A stretch of 64,000 bases of DNA from Saccharothrix espanaensis DSM 44229 (GCF_000328705.1 NC_019673.1:4712001-4776000), one strand, 5' to 3'. Positions 51,799-62,856 are shown, numbered from the stretch's first letter. The notes: generated from the sequence alone by a model not told the origin. Translations and numbers: made by a program.

Positions 51799-52067
51799 TT
51801 TTGTCGTCTTTCATCGCAGGGTTGACGAAATTGACATGCGGAACTCAATGCGGAGGTACGCCCGAAACAACTGCGGAGTTCTCCGGGCGGCAGGTGTCCG
51901 GCGAATTCTCCGGACCGCCGTCACGCTAGCTCCCGGAAACGGCCACGCCCACCTACGAAAGTAGGCGATTGGTTCCACCGGGTGACCGCGCGCTTTCCCG
52001 CCGGCACCGGCTCCTCGCGGTGGCGTTGTGATCTCGTGTCGATGCGAACGGCCGTCGCCGGGGGTGG
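51799..52067 (-). promoter_or_regulatory. Upstream region of the S1 protease gene
   Basis: 270 bp between the ceramidase stop and the protease start. It contains a short inverted repeat CCTAC-GAAA-GTAGG at 51950-51963, which may be a regulator site or the ceramidase terminator. The leader is AT-richer close to the start (TTTTTGTCGTCTTTCATCG on the plus strand). Confidence 0.4.
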
Positions 52068-54071
52068 TCAGCCCACCGTGAACGTGCGGCTGGTGCCGGT
52101 GAACGGGCTGATCGCGCCGGTCCAGCCGCTCTTCCAGTCGCCGTGGTGCACCAGCCGGTACCGGCCCGCCGCCGTGCCGGCCGGGATGTCCCAGGTGACG
52201 GTGGCCTCCGAGTTCGCCACGCCGACGCGCTTCCACCGGTAGCGGGTGGTCCAGTCGCCGTCGTCGGCGACGCGGGTCCACCGGCCGTTCACGAGCCGCT
52301 GCACCTCCAGGAACGTGCCGTTGCGGTGCAGGTCGTTCTTGGGGTGCCCGGTCACGAACACGGCCGTCGCCGTCTCGCCGGGGCGGTAGGACGCGGCGGG
52401 TTCGGTGAGCACCTGGCCGAACCGGTGCCACAGCGCCTTGTCGTCGAACACCACGCCGGTCTGCAGGTCGAGGTCGGTGAACGGCGGCTTCCCGGGCGTC
52501 GGACCGGCCACGACCGGCGTGCCGGCCCGCAGCGCGGCCGCGAGCCGGCCGAACTCCTGCTGGTAGGCGGGGGTGGTGTTGCGACCGAACAGGGTCGAGC
52601 CGCCCTCGTACTGCTGGGCGTCGTACTCCTCGGGCGTGGTGACGTACTGGCTGTAGTCGTTGGCGTAGCCCTGGATCAGCACGTCCTGCACCGGCACGCC
52701 GAGTTCGGCGGCGACGCCGGTCCGGATCCGCAGCCCGGCCACGATGGTCACCTCGCCGGGCACCGCGACCAGGTGCAGCTGCCCCAGCTTGACGATCTGC
52801 AGCGGCAGCACGTTCGGCGTGGCCTGGACGAGACCGGTCGGCACCAGGGACGCCTTGGGGTACTGGCAGTCCTTCAGCCACTGCGGCACCTCGACGTGCA
52901 GCGGTTCCAGCAGCGCCTTGAGCGGGTTCTGCATGCCTTCGGTGAACCCGGGGATCGCCGGGCCGTCCTCGACGCTGCCCGCGATGGTGGACGCGCCGAC
53001 CACCCCCGAGCACGTGGTGCCCGCGCGGCCGTCCGGGGTGTAGCGGCCGTCGACGGCGACCGAACCCATGTCCACGAACCGCATCCGGTGGTCGACGCTT
53101 CCGGTGACGGCGGTCTGCGGGCCGGTGAAGATCTGCTGCGCCTTGCGGTTCTGGCGCTCGCCGATGATCCGGGTGTTGTCCACCTCGTCCTCGGTGGGGC
53201 CGGAGCCGGGGCGCAGGTTGAGGTTCGGCGACATGTCGCCGGCGTTGGTGTTGGGGAACGCCGCCACGAACCCGGGCCGGTCGTCGAGGTAGCGCACGCC
53301 CTGGTCGTCGTGCTCCCACTGGTAGGAGGCGTACCCCTTGTTGTCCGGGCTGATCAGGGTGTTCTCGTTGGTCATCGACGTGTTGTGGGTGGCGAACCAG
53401 CTGATCGCGCCGACGTCGCGGCCGTTCTGGCGGAACTTGAGCACGGTCATCGCCGGGTCGATCGCCGCCGGGAACCGCCCCTTGTCGGGGTTGCGCTCGA
53501 ACGCGACCCGCGAGCGGTTGACGCTGGCGTCGGTGAGCTCACCGCGCCCCAGCGACAGCGAGCCGGGCGCGAGGTCCTCGTGGGCGGCCACGACCGACTC
53601 GGTGATGCCGTCCACGATCGCGTCGAGGGTCTGCCGCTGCATCCCGAGGACGGACAGGTTGTAGGCGAGGTTGTGCGAGAACCCGCCGGGGCCGGCGTGC
53701 GTGTGGGTCGCGGAGAGCAGGACGTTCTCCCGCGTGTACAGGCCGCCGTACCGGGCTTGGAGCTTGGTGAGCACGGCTTCCTGCACGGCCCGGAAGATCA
53801 TGGCCAGGTCGGCGTTGACGTAGGCGACCCGCTTGCCGGTGGACCGGTCGACCACGACGTAGGCGCGGGAGCGCTGGCGCTGGTGGATGCCGCTGGTCTT
53901 CTGGTCGAACTTCGAGTAGCCCATCATGCCGTTCTCGGCGGCCGCGCCGGTCACGTCGGAGATGCCCCGGCCGACCAGGTAGGGCTCGGGCCCGGCCTGC
54001 GCGGTGGGCGGTCCGGCGAGCAGGAGCGCCCCGGCCAGGCAGGCCACCACCGTCGCGACAGTCGTCCGCAT
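52068..54071 (-). CDS. Secreted neutral/alkaline ceramidase
   Basis: A 667-residue exported amidase that splits ceramide into sphingosine and fatty acid. Signal peptide 1-26. Core motifs: YLVGRGISDVTGAAAENGMM, zinc ligands in SATHTHAGPGGFSHN (His123/His125), AISWFATHNTSM, then TLISPDNKGYASY holding the family's nucleophilic Ser (Ser241). The C-terminal immunoglobulin-like domain (residues about 530-667) ends in TSRTFTVG. Length and domain order match bacterial ceramidases of Pseudomonas and Mycobacterium. RBS GGGGAG precedes the ATG. Confidence 0.94.
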   Translation of the reverse strand: MRTTVATVVACLAGALLLAGPPTAQAGPEPYLVGRGISDVTGAAAENGMMGYSKFDQKTSGIHQRQRSRAYVVVDRSTGKRVAYVNADLAMIFRAVQEAVLTKLQARYGGLYTRENVLLSATHTHAGPGGFSHNLAYNLSVLGMQRQTLDAIVDGITESVVAAHEDLAPGSLSLGRGELTDASVNRSRVAFERNPDKGRFPAAIDPAMTVLKFRQNGRDVGAISWFATHNTSMTNENTLISPDNKGYASYQWEHDDQGVRYLDDRPGFVAAFPNTNAGDMSPNLNLRPGSGPTEDEVDNTRIIGERQNRKAQQIFTGPQTAVTGSVDHRMRFVDMGSVAVDGRYTPDGRAGTTCSGVVGASTIAGSVEDGPAIPGFTEGMQNPLKALLEPLHVEVPQWLKDCQYPKASLVPTGLVQATPNVLPLQIVKLGQLHLVAVPGEVTIVAGLRIRTGVAAELGVPVQDVLIQGYANDYSQYVTTPEEYDAQQYEGGSTLFGRNTTPAYQQEFGRLAAALRAGTPVVAGPTPGKPPFTDLDLQTGVVFDDKALWHRFGQVLTEPAASYRPGETATAVFVTGHPKNDLHRNGTFLEVQRLVNGRWTRVADDGDWTTRYRWKRVGVANSEATVTWDIPAGTAAGRYRLVHHGDWKSGWTGAISPFTGTSRTFTVG

Positions 54072-54410
54072 GCACCGCTCCCCGAGTTACGCGAAACCGT
54101 TTCACTTTTACTGGACAGTAGGTGATCGGGGCCACAGGGGGCAAGGGCGCGGGCGGCCACATCGGGCGGCAGCGGTGCCGCGGTGATCTCCGGCGGGCCG
54201 CGCTGAGCCCCGACGAGCACGACGAGGCCCGGCAGGTGACGTCCGTTCGGTCGGCCTTCATCTACGTCACCCGACCGATGTTTCCGCGCCGCCGCGGATC
54301 CATCGTTGGTAGCACGCCTCAACGGCGCACCAGATGCCCGCACAACGTTGTGCGGGGCCTCTCCGGAAGGTGCCGCGCATGATTCTCTCCCCGCTGTGCG
54401 CGGTGTCCTG
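54072..54410. promoter_or_regulatory. Divergent region of ceramidase and MFS genes
   Basis: 340 bp. GAAACCGTTTC at 54093-54103 (arms GAAAC/GTTTC, one central base) has the shape of a LacI-family operator and lies just before the ceramidase start, beside an AT-rich stretch (TTTCACTTTTACTGGACAGT). The rest shows no gene. Confidence 0.45.
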
Positions 54411-55571
54411 ATGCCCGCCGTGTCCCCTCGGACGTACGCGCTCGCCACGGGCACGGTCGCGGCGGGCACCAGCGGGTACGTCGTGGCGGCGGTGCTCGGC
54501 GGCATCGCCGAGAGGTTCGCCGTGTCCATCGCGGTGGCCGGGCAGGTGATCACCGTGTTCGCCCTCGCCTACGCGGTGGGGTCGCCGCTGCTGGCCGTCG
54601 CGACGGCCGGTGTGGAACGCCGTGCGCTGCTCGTGACCGCTCTCCTGGTCACGGCGGTGGGCAACGCGGCTTCGGCGTGGGCACCCGATTTCGGGCTGCT
54701 GCTCGCCTTTCGGGTGGTCGCGGCGTGCGGCGCGGCGTCGACCACCCCCGCGGCGACGGCCGTCGCGGCCTCCCTGCACCCGTCGGGCACGCGGGCGCGG
54801 GCGATGGCCGTCGTCACCGGGGGCTTGACCGCCGCCACCATGCTGGGCGTCCCGGCCGGCCGGGCGGTCGCCGGGCAGGGCGGCTACCAGGGGGCGTTCC
54901 TGCTGGTGGCGGCGTTGTGCGTGGTCGCCGCGGTGGTGATCCGGGTCGCGGTCCCGGCCGTCCCGCCGGGCCCGGCGGCCGGGCTGCGCGACCGGGTGCG
55001 GGCGTTGGGCGACCCGGTGGTGCGGTGGCTGCTGGTGGTGTCGCTGTTGGCGTGCCTGGCGACGTTCGCCGTCTACGGCTACCTCGACCCGGTGCTGGAC
55101 GACGCCGCCGCGCCGTGGCTGCTGCTGGCCTACGGGGTCGGCGGGGTGGTCGGCAACGTCGTGGGCGGGGTGGCGGCCGACCGGTTCGGGCCGCGCACGC
55201 CGCTGCTGGTGGCGCTGGCCGGGTCGTCGGCGGTGCTGGCGCTGCTGCCGACCGCGTTGGCGTCGCCGGTCGGGGCGGTGGCGGCGATGGCCGCGTGGGG
55301 CGCGCTGTTCTGGGCGTTCAACCCGCCGTTGATGGCGTTGCTGGTGGAGGTGTGCCCGGAGCGGGCCGGGGTGCTGCTGGCGCTCAACGCGTCGGCCATC
55401 TACTTCGGCATCGCGGGGGCGGGAGTGCTCGGTGCAGCGGTGGCGTCGGTCGCCTCCGTGTCCACCGTGCCGCTGGTCGGCGCGCTGCTCGGCGTGTGCG
55501 CGCTGCTGGTGGCGGCCGGTGTGCCGGCACCGGTGAGATGCGTGGTCGGGGTGGTCCGGCGGAGCACCTGA
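54411..55571 (+). CDS. MFS transporter, AraJ-like
   Basis: A 386-residue 12-helix DHA1-type exporter: YVVAAVLGGIAERFAVSIAV, VITVFALAYAVGSPLLAVAT, LLAFRVVAACGAASTTPAAT and AVVTGGLTAATMLGVPAGRA. Such proteins export sugars, purines or drugs. Start ATG 54411 has no clear ribosome site. Divergent from ceramidase; followed by a terminator. Confidence 0.88.
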   Translation: MPAVSPRTYALATGTVAAGTSGYVVAAVLGGIAERFAVSIAVAGQVITVFALAYAVGSPLLAVATAGVERRALLVTALLVTAVGNAASAWAPDFGLLLAFRVVAACGAASTTPAATAVAASLHPSGTRARAMAVVTGGLTAATMLGVPAGRAVAGQGGYQGAFLLVAALCVVAAVVIRVAVPAVPPGPAAGLRDRVRALGDPVVRWLLVVSLLACLATFAVYGYLDPVLDDAAAPWLLLAYGVGGVVGNVVGGVAADRFGPRTPLLVALAGSSAVLALLPTALASPVGAVAAMAAWGALFWAFNPPLMALLVEVCPERAGVLLALNASAIYFGIAGAGVLGAAVASVASVSTVPLVGALLGVCALLVAAGVPAPVRCVVGVVRRST

Positions 55572-55643
55572 GCACCGCCGGACCCGCACGGTGGCCGAGT
55601 TCGACTTCGCCGCCACCGTGCCCGACCACGCTCGCAGTAAGGA

Positions 55644-55677
55644 GTCGGCGCACCGGACTGGCAGCCGGTGCGCCGAC
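55644..55677. terminator. Terminator after the MFS gene
   Basis: A 13-bp perfect stem (GTCGGCGCACCGG and complement) with an 8-nt loop, about 70 bp past the MFS stop and 43 bp before the polymerase gene. Confidence 0.75.
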
Positions 55678-55719
55678 GAAAGCGCGCTGACCGGCCCGAT
55701 CCGGGTTAGGTTTCCCGGC

Positions 55720-56679
55720 ATGGGCCAGTCGCCTGCGGTGGAGTTGGAGGTCGGGGACCGCGCTGTGCGGATCTCCAACCCGGATCGCGTCTACTTCCCG
55801 GCGCGCGGCGAGACCAAGCTGGACCTCGCCCGGTACTACCTGTCGGTCGGCGACGGCATCGTCCGCGCGCTGCGCGACCGGCCGTGCATGATGCACCGGT
55901 TCCCGTCCGGGGTGACCGGCGAGAAGGTGCACCAGAAACGGTTGCCGGGCGGCGCGCCGCCGTGGGTGCGGACCGTGCGGGTGCACTTCCCCCGGTACAA
56001 CCGGCACGCCGACGAGCTGTGCGTCACCGACATCGCGGACGTGGTGTGGGCGGTGCAGATGTCGACCGTGGAGTTCCACCCGTGGAACTCGCGGCGGGCC
56101 GACACCGAGAAGCCCGACGAGTGGCGCATCGACCTCGACCCGATGCCGGACTGCCCGTTCTCCCGCGTCCAGCGGGTTGCCGGCGTGGTGGAGGAGGTGC
56201 TGGCCGAGCTGGGCGCGGTCGGGTGGCCCAAGACCTCCGGCGGCAGCGGGCTGCACGTGTACGTGCGGATCGAACCGCAGTGGGGGTTCCGGGAGGTGCG
56301 GCGGGCGGCGTTGGCGTTCGCGCGGGAGGTAGAGCGGCGCGCGCCCCGCGACGTGACCACGACGTGGTGGCGGCGCGACCGCGACCCGCGCAGCCTGTTC
56401 ATCGACTACAACCAGAACGCCCGCGACCACACGATCGCCAGCGCGTACTCGGTGCGCGGCGTACCGGAGGCGACCGTGTCCACACCGCTGCGCTGGGACG
56501 AGGTGGCCGACGTCGACCCGCGCGATTTCACGATCGCGACCGTGCCGGCCCGGTTCGCCGAACTGGGAGACCTGCACGCGGGCATCGATGACGCGGTGTT
56601 CTCCTTGGAGCCACTGCTGGAGTGGGCGGACCGGGACGGCGAGGAACCCCCGGAAGCCCAGGACGCCGCCGAGGACTAG
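55720..56679 (+). CDS. LigD-type DNA primase-polymerase domain protein
   Basis: A 319-residue stand-alone polymerase of the archaeo-eukaryotic primase type used in bacterial end-joining. SNPDRVYFPARGETKLDLAR and MMHRFPSGVTGEKVHQK open the fold; the metal Asp pair is in WRIDLDPMPDCPF, then PKTSGGSGLHVYVRI, and SLFIDYNQNARDHTIASAYS in the last third. Ligase and nuclease domains are absent, as in the split NHEJ systems of many actinomycetes; no ku gene is in the window. Confidence 0.93.
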   Translation: MGQSPAVELEVGDRAVRISNPDRVYFPARGETKLDLARYYLSVGDGIVRALRDRPCMMHRFPSGVTGEKVHQKRLPGGAPPWVRTVRVHFPRYNRHADELCVTDIADVVWAVQMSTVEFHPWNSRRADTEKPDEWRIDLDPMPDCPFSRVQRVAGVVEEVLAELGAVGWPKTSGGSGLHVYVRIEPQWGFREVRRAALAFAREVERRAPRDVTTTWWRRDRDPRSLFIDYNQNARDHTIASAYSVRGVPEATVSTPLRWDEVADVDPRDFTIATVPARFAELGDLHAGIDDAVFSLEPLLEWADRDGEEPPEAQDAAED

Positions 56680-56887
56680 GGCGGGTCCACAGCGGCGGCG
56701 ACCGGCCACTCCGACCGTGCCGCTTTCGGGCCAGTCGCCCCACGCTTGCGGCGCCTGGCAGCCAGCGCACCGCCGGTGCGGACCTGCCAGACGTCGCCGT
56801 CACGAGTGTCGCCGTGGCGAGGCGTAGGGGCGGTGTGGAAGCGGCCGGAGGTCGCCAGAGCGCTGCGGGCATGGCTGATCAATCCTC
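56680..56887. other. Non-coding stretch before the transposase fragment
   Basis: Together with the transposase scrap this makes a 440-bp gap between the polymerase and PPK2. I see no gene or inverted terminal repeats here. Confidence 0.4.
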
Positions 56888-57100
56888 GTGCCCGTTGTCG
56901 AGCCGCGCCGGACCCCGGCCCGGACCGAACGGCGGATCGTCAAGGTCCGGTTGGCGCGGCGGCGGGGACCGGCGCGGATCGCGTATCTGCCGGGGCTGGT
57001 GCCCTCGACCGTGCACCGGGTCCTGACCCGCTGCGGCATGGCCCGGCCCGGTCACGTCGATCGCGCGACCGGCCGGTACGCCGCTATGAACGCGCCTGTT
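56888..57100 (+). pseudogene. IS481-family transposase fragment
   Basis: EPRRTPARTERRIVKVRLAR, RRGPARIAYLPGLVPSTVHR and VLTRCGMARPGHVDRATG match the segment just before the integrase core in IS481 transposases. After DRATG the expected RRYE motif appears only in another frame (frameshift), and both the N-terminal HTH and the DDE core are missing. A dead scrap of about 70 codons. Confidence 0.7.
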
Positions 57101-57123
57101 CCCAACCTCTCCGGTCAGTACGG

Positions 57124-57948
57124 CTAGCCGGCGTTGTGGAGGACCTTCGCCGCGTGGTCCGGGGCCTCCCTCTCGATCTCGCGCGGCGGCCGGACGTACG
57201 TGCCGCGGCCCTTGGGGCGCTTGGGCAGCACCAGCTTCGGCCGCTTGACCGGCTCCCACGGCAGGGTGTCCAGCAGGTGCGCGATCATGTTGAGCCGCGC
57301 TTTGCGCTTGTCCTCCGCCTCCACCACGGTCCACGGCGCGACCTCGGTGTCGGTGTGCACCAGCATGTCGTCCTTGGCCCGCGAGTAGTCGTCCCAGCGG
57401 GTGATCGACTCCAGGTCCATCGGCGAGAGCTTCCACTGCTTGAGCGGGTTCTCCTGCCGTTCCCGGAACCGCTTCTCCTGCTCGGCGTCGCTGACCGAGA
57501 ACCAGTACTTGCGCAGCAGGATCCCGTCGTCCACCAGCAGTTCCTCGAAGATCGGGCACTGCCGGAGGAACCGCTGGTACTCCTGCGGCGTGCAGAACCC
57601 CATCACCCGCTCGACGCCCGCGCGGTTGTACCAGCTGCGGTCCAGCAGCACGATCTCGCCGGCCGCCGGCAGGTGGTCGACGTAGCGCTGGAAGTACCAC
57701 TGGGTGCGTTCGCGCCCGGTCGGCGCGGGCAGCGCCACGATCCGGCAGACGCGCGGGTTGAGGTGCTCGGAGACCCGCTTGATCGTGCCGCCCTTGCCCG
57801 CCGCGTCCCGCCCCTCGAAGACCACCACGACCCGCGCGCCGGACGCCTTCACCCACTCCTGCATCTGCACCAGCTCACCTTGCAGGCGCAGCAGCTCGTT
57901 CTCGTACAGCTCCTTCGGGTACCGCTTCGCCGTGGTCTTCTTCGCCAT
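57124..57948 (-). CDS. ppk2: Polyphosphate kinase 2
   Basis: A 274-residue PPK2 class enzyme. Walker A is EGRDAAGKGG (45-54), LLDRSWYNRAGVERVMGF is the Walker B/lid region, with CPIFEELLVDDGILLRKYWF and RWDDYSRAKDDMLVHTDTE after. It phosphorylates nucleoside di- or monophosphates from polyphosphate. One-domain length points to class I or III. ATG 57948 is set by homology (AKKTTAKRYPKELYENELL). Confidence 0.95.
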   Translation of the reverse strand: MAKKTTAKRYPKELYENELLRLQGELVQMQEWVKASGARVVVVFEGRDAAGKGGTIKRVSEHLNPRVCRIVALPAPTGRERTQWYFQRYVDHLPAAGEIVLLDRSWYNRAGVERVMGFCTPQEYQRFLRQCPIFEELLVDDGILLRKYWFSVSDAEQEKRFRERQENPLKQWKLSPMDLESITRWDDYSRAKDDMLVHTDTEVAPWTVVEAEDKRKARLNMIAHLLDTLPWEPVKRPKLVLPKRPKGRGTYVRPPREIEREAPDHAAKVLHNAG

Positions 57949-58023
57949 GGCGGACAGGGTCGCAAACCGTCTTCGCATCGGCCAGACGAGGCCCCGCCGG
58001 ATGGGCCATGATGGGTCGCGGGG

Positions 58024-59517
<1,494 letters not shown>

Positions 59518-59638
59518 CCATTGCGGTTGTCGTCGTAGTGGGGGCTGGGATCCGGCCGTGTCCGCTGGTCCGGATGCGCCCGGATTTTCCCTCGTCTGGC
59601 CCGCAGAAGCGCGAAGGATGTTCGGCGAGACTGCGATC

Positions 59639-60856
59639 ATGAGCGATTCAGCGATCGCGGTCCCGTCCTACGACCTGTTCGCACCGGACGTGGCCGCCGA
59701 CCCCCACCCGCTGCTGCACCGCATCCGCGCGGAGAGCCCGCTGAGCTGGGTGCCGGAGCTGCACGGCTACCTGCTCACCCGGCACGCGGACATCGTCGCG
59801 ACCCTGAAGGACCGGCGGTTCACCAACGCCAACCTGGGCCAGGGCCTGGACCGGCTCAGCCAGGCCGAGCGCGACGAGCTCACGCCGCTGCTCCGGTCGA
59901 TCGCGCTGTGGATGGGCCACACGAACGAGGACGACCACGTCCGGTTCCAGCAGCTCCTCAAGCGCTACTTCACCCCCGCCACCGTGAACGGCCTGCGGCC
60001 GCGGGTGCGGCAGCTGACCGAGGAGCTGATCGACGCGGTGGCCGCCACCGGCCGGATGGAGGTCGTGGCGGATCTCGCCTACCCGTTGCCCGCCAACGTG
60101 ATCGCCGAGATGCTCGGGATGCCGACCACCGAGCGCGAGCGGTTGCAGGCGTGGTCGAGGGACATCCTGGCGATCTTCACGCGGGCCGACGTCGAGCGGC
60201 TGCGGCAGTGCCAGCGCAGCGTCCTGGAGATGCAGGACTACCTGCGCGGGCTGGTGGCGCAGCGGCGGGCCGAGCCGCGCGAGGACCTGCTCAGCATGTT
60301 CGCCGCCGCCGAGCGCGAGGGCGTGGTGACCGAGGACGAGATCGTGGCGAACTGCGTGCTGCTGCTGTTCGCGGGCCACGAGACGACCGCCAACCTGATC
60401 GCCAACGGCCTGGTGCTGCTGTTCGAGAACCCCGACCAGTTCGCGCTGCTGCGGGAGCGCCGCGAGCTGATGCCGTCGGCGGTCGAGGAGATGCTGCGGT
60501 GCGGCGGCCCGGCCACCACGATCGTCCGGGTCACCGCCGAGCCGGTCGAGGTCGCGGGCCACGAACTGCCGCCGGGCGAGCTGGTGTACCTGGCGATGCT
60601 CGCGGGCAACCGCGACCCCGAGGTGTTCGACGACCCGGACCGCTTCGACATCACCCGCAAACCCAACCGGCACACGGCGTTCGGGCTCGGCGCGTTCTAC
60701 TGCCTGGGCGCGGCCCTGGCCCGGATGGAGACCGACGTCTGCTTCAGCACGCTGCTCGACCGCATCCCCGACCTCCGCCCGGCCTACGACACCCCGGACC
60801 GCGCCCTCACCCCGCCCCTGGGCAGCCGGCTGGCCACGCTCGACGTGACGTTCTGA
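59639..60856 (+). CDS. Cytochrome P450
   Basis: A 405-residue soluble bacterial P450 (CYP107-like class). The I helix is FAGHETTAN (245-250 for AGHETT), the K-helix ExxR is EMLR (284-287), and the haem loop FGLGAFYCLGAA has the iron ligand Cys355. ATG 59639 fits the family start; ATG 59618 is an alternative. No ferredoxin, reductase or biosynthetic gene is adjacent, so the substrate is open. Confidence 0.94.
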   Translation: MSDSAIAVPSYDLFAPDVAADPHPLLHRIRAESPLSWVPELHGYLLTRHADIVATLKDRRFTNANLGQGLDRLSQAERDELTPLLRSIALWMGHTNEDDHVRFQQLLKRYFTPATVNGLRPRVRQLTEELIDAVAATGRMEVVADLAYPLPANVIAEMLGMPTTERERLQAWSRDILAIFTRADVERLRQCQRSVLEMQDYLRGLVAQRRAEPREDLLSMFAAAEREGVVTEDEIVANCVLLLFAGHETTANLIANGLVLLFENPDQFALLRERRELMPSAVEEMLRCGGPATTIVRVTAEPVEVAGHELPPGELVYLAMLAGNRDPEVFDDPDRFDITRKPNRHTAFGLGAFYCLGAALARMETDVCFSTLLDRIPDLRPAYDTPDRALTPPLGSRLATLDVTF

Positions 60857-60862
60857 GCCGTC

Positions 60863-60901
60863 CGGTCGGCCCGTGCCGCAACCACCGGCACGGGCCGACC
60901 G
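60863..60901. terminator. Terminator between P450 and flavoprotein genes
   Basis: A perfect 16-bp stem (CGGTCGGCCCGTGCCG and complement) with a 7-nt loop, just after the P450 stop. The genes are convergent and it can serve both. Confidence 0.85.
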
Positions 60902-60961
60902 TGAGGGGCGCTCGCGTACCCGGCCCGGCTACCCAGCCGTGATGCAGACATGTCCGGGGCG

Positions 60962-61489
60962 CTAGTCGACACTGTCGAGGACCACGTGCCAGGGGTAGTC
61001 GGCCATGACGCGGCCCCCGTGCCGAGGCGGATGTGGTTGGAAGCCTCCGTCGCCGAAGAGCACCGTGACTTCGGAGGCTCGCAGGGCGTCGATGCTGCGG
61101 TGCAGGACGAGGTTGGCGGCCAGTGCGGTGTTGACGAAGGGCAGGACGGCGATGGGGACGCCGAGGCCGGTGAGTTCGGCGAGTTGGGTCAGGACGTAGG
61201 TGTCGGCGATGCCCGCTGCCCATTTGTTGATGGTGTTGTAGGTGGCGGGGGCGACGATGACGGCGTCCGGCTTGGGCAGGGCGGGTTGGCCTTGGCGTTG
61301 GTAGCCGGTGCGCACCGGGTGGCCGGTGAGGTGTTCGAGCTTGTCGAGGTCCAGGAAGTGTTCGACGGCTGCGGGTGTGGCTACGCAGTAGACCGACCAG
61401 CCCCTGTCCTGGGCCTGGGTGATGGCGACGTCGATGTGGTCGGCCGGGCCGGCGCCGCAGATCATCAGGTACAGGACACGTTCGGTCAT
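60962..61489 (-). CDS. HFCD-type flavoprotein (Dfp/LanD-like)
   Basis: A 175-residue Rossmann-like flavoprotein. VLYLMICGAGPADHIDVAIT is the entry, DAVIVAPATYNTINKWAAGI (PATxNT motif) contacts flavin, and IAVLPFVNTALAANLVLHRS corresponds to the region with the active residues. The classic catalytic His is not where HFCD decarboxylases have it (ADHIDVAIT may supply it). Decarboxylases of coenzyme A synthesis and of lanthipeptides share this fold. It overlaps the XRE-TPR gene as ATGA. Confidence 0.85.
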   Translation of the reverse strand: MTERVLYLMICGAGPADHIDVAITQAQDRGWSVYCVATPAAVEHFLDLDKLEHLTGHPVRTGYQRQGQPALPKPDAVIVAPATYNTINKWAAGIADTYVLTQLAELTGLGVPIAVLPFVNTALAANLVLHRSIDALRASEVTVLFGDGGFQPHPPRHGGRVMADYPWHVVLDSVD

Positions 61490-62697
61490 GCGGGGACTCC
61501 GGCTCGGTCGGCGATCTGCCTGGCCTGGCGGGCGGGCTCGCCCGTGGTGGTGGACAGCAGGGTCCGGAGCAGGTTGTGGACCACTGGGCGGCAGCGGACT
61601 TCTTGTGGGGCGGTGCGTTCGGCTTGGGCCAGGGCGCGGGTGGCTTCGGCGTACTTGCCGCGGTGGGTGTTGGCCTGGGCCAGGTCGAGCAGGTGGTTGG
61701 CGCGGCGTTCCGGCGAGAGCGCGCTTAGGGCGCTGGTCGGGATGGTGGCGGCGAGGTGGAGGGCCTGCTCTGCTTCGTAGAGGCGGACCAGGGCCGAGAC
61801 GCGGTGGATGGCCACGTTGGTGCGGCCGAAGTAGGTGCGGTGGTCGTCGTGGTGGGGTTCCATGCGCTCAGCGGCCTGCGTGGCTTCCTGGTGCATGGTC
61901 ATGGCCAGTGCGGCGTCGTCCTGTTCGGCTGCGGAGATCGCGGCGGCGAGGTAGAGCATCCCGTAGAGGGCCAGCAGGGAGTTGGGGTAGCGGGGGACCT
62001 CGGGGCGCATCCGGTCGGTCATGCCCAGGAGGGCGTCGATGGCTTCGGCGCGTTGCCTGGCGGCGGTCATGGCTCGGGCGACGCTGCGGGTGGCTCGGGC
62101 CTGAGACCACATGTCGTCCACCTCCAGGGCCGTGTACATCGCGCGGTCGGCCGCCAGCCAGGCCAGGTCGTGGCTCTCGAACTTGAGCAGCATCGACGAC
62201 GCCAGGCGGTAGGAGGTGACGAGGATGCGGTGGGTGTCGACCTGGTCGGCGGCTGCGGCGGTGAGGGTGGCGGTTTGTGCGGCTTCCAGCAGCGTGGGGA
62301 GGTGTTGGGCGATCGTCGTGAAGTGCGACGACGCCCAGGCGTGGTCCAGGTACTCGGCCTGACGGGCCAGGTGGCCTACTGCGGGCGGTTCGTGGGCGGG
62401 CCTGACCAGGCTCGGGTAGCGGCCCAGAGCCGAGCGGATGGCGGAGACCTCGGTGGCGTCCACGCAGTCCGCCGCGCGGATTGCCGTCGGGGTGTCGGTG
62501 AGGACGTCGGGGTCGACGGAGAGCGCCTCGGCCACCAGTTCGATGGTGGGGATGCGGGTGAGGTCGCGTTCGCCGGTTTCGATCTTGTCGAGCCAGGACG
62601 TCGACCTGCCGATCATGTCGGCGAACTGCTTGCGCCCGAGGTTGCGGCGCAGGCGCCAGTAGCGGACGCGCTTGCCGATCTCGCCGGGGTCCGGCAT
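61486..62697 (-). CDS. XRE-family regulator with TPR domain
   Basis: A 403-residue regulator. Helix-turn-helix IGKRVRYWRLRRNLGRKQFA and STSWLDKIETGERDLTRIP in residues 1-55; a C-terminal helical-repeat (TPR) part (YRLASSMLLKFESHDLAWLA, MHQEATQAAERMEPHHDDHR, HLLDLAQANTHRGKYAEATR) that may bind a peptide or small ligand. This actinomycete type often stands beside the gene it serves; here it is coupled to the flavoprotein. Confidence 0.91.
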   Translation of the reverse strand: MPDPGEIGKRVRYWRLRRNLGRKQFADMIGRSTSWLDKIETGERDLTRIPTIELVAEALSVDPDVLTDTPTAIRAADCVDATEVSAIRSALGRYPSLVRPAHEPPAVGHLARQAEYLDHAWASSHFTTIAQHLPTLLEAAQTATLTAAAADQVDTHRILVTSYRLASSMLLKFESHDLAWLAADRAMYTALEVDDMWSQARATRSVARAMTAARQRAEAIDALLGMTDRMRPEVPRYPNSLLALYGMLYLAAAISAAEQDDAALAMTMHQEATQAAERMEPHHDDHRTYFGRTNVAIHRVSALVRLYEAEQALHLAATIPTSALSALSPERRANHLLDLAQANTHRGKYAEATRALAQAERTAPQEVRCRPVVHNLLRTLLSTTTGEPARQARQIADRAGVPA

Positions 62698-62856
62698 GTG
62701 GCCTCCCTGCGGCAGTCTTGGCCTGGCCAGGTCAGGGTAGCTGGCGGAGGGTTACACATTTTGTACGACTTGTGACGCTCAGTCGCTCCTACCTTGGCCA
62801 CCGCTAGTCGACTTCGAGTGGCGTCGATCCGGATCAGGGCCGGGGTGGGGTGCGCG
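62698..62856. promoter_or_regulatory. Divergent control region of the right-end module
   Basis: Contains GTTACACATTTTGTACGACT followed by TGTGACG (about 62752-62777), with imperfect arms GTTACA/TGTGAC, in the most AT-rich patch. Candidate operator-promoter for the XRE-TPR regulator and the rightward small genes. Confidence 0.45.
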
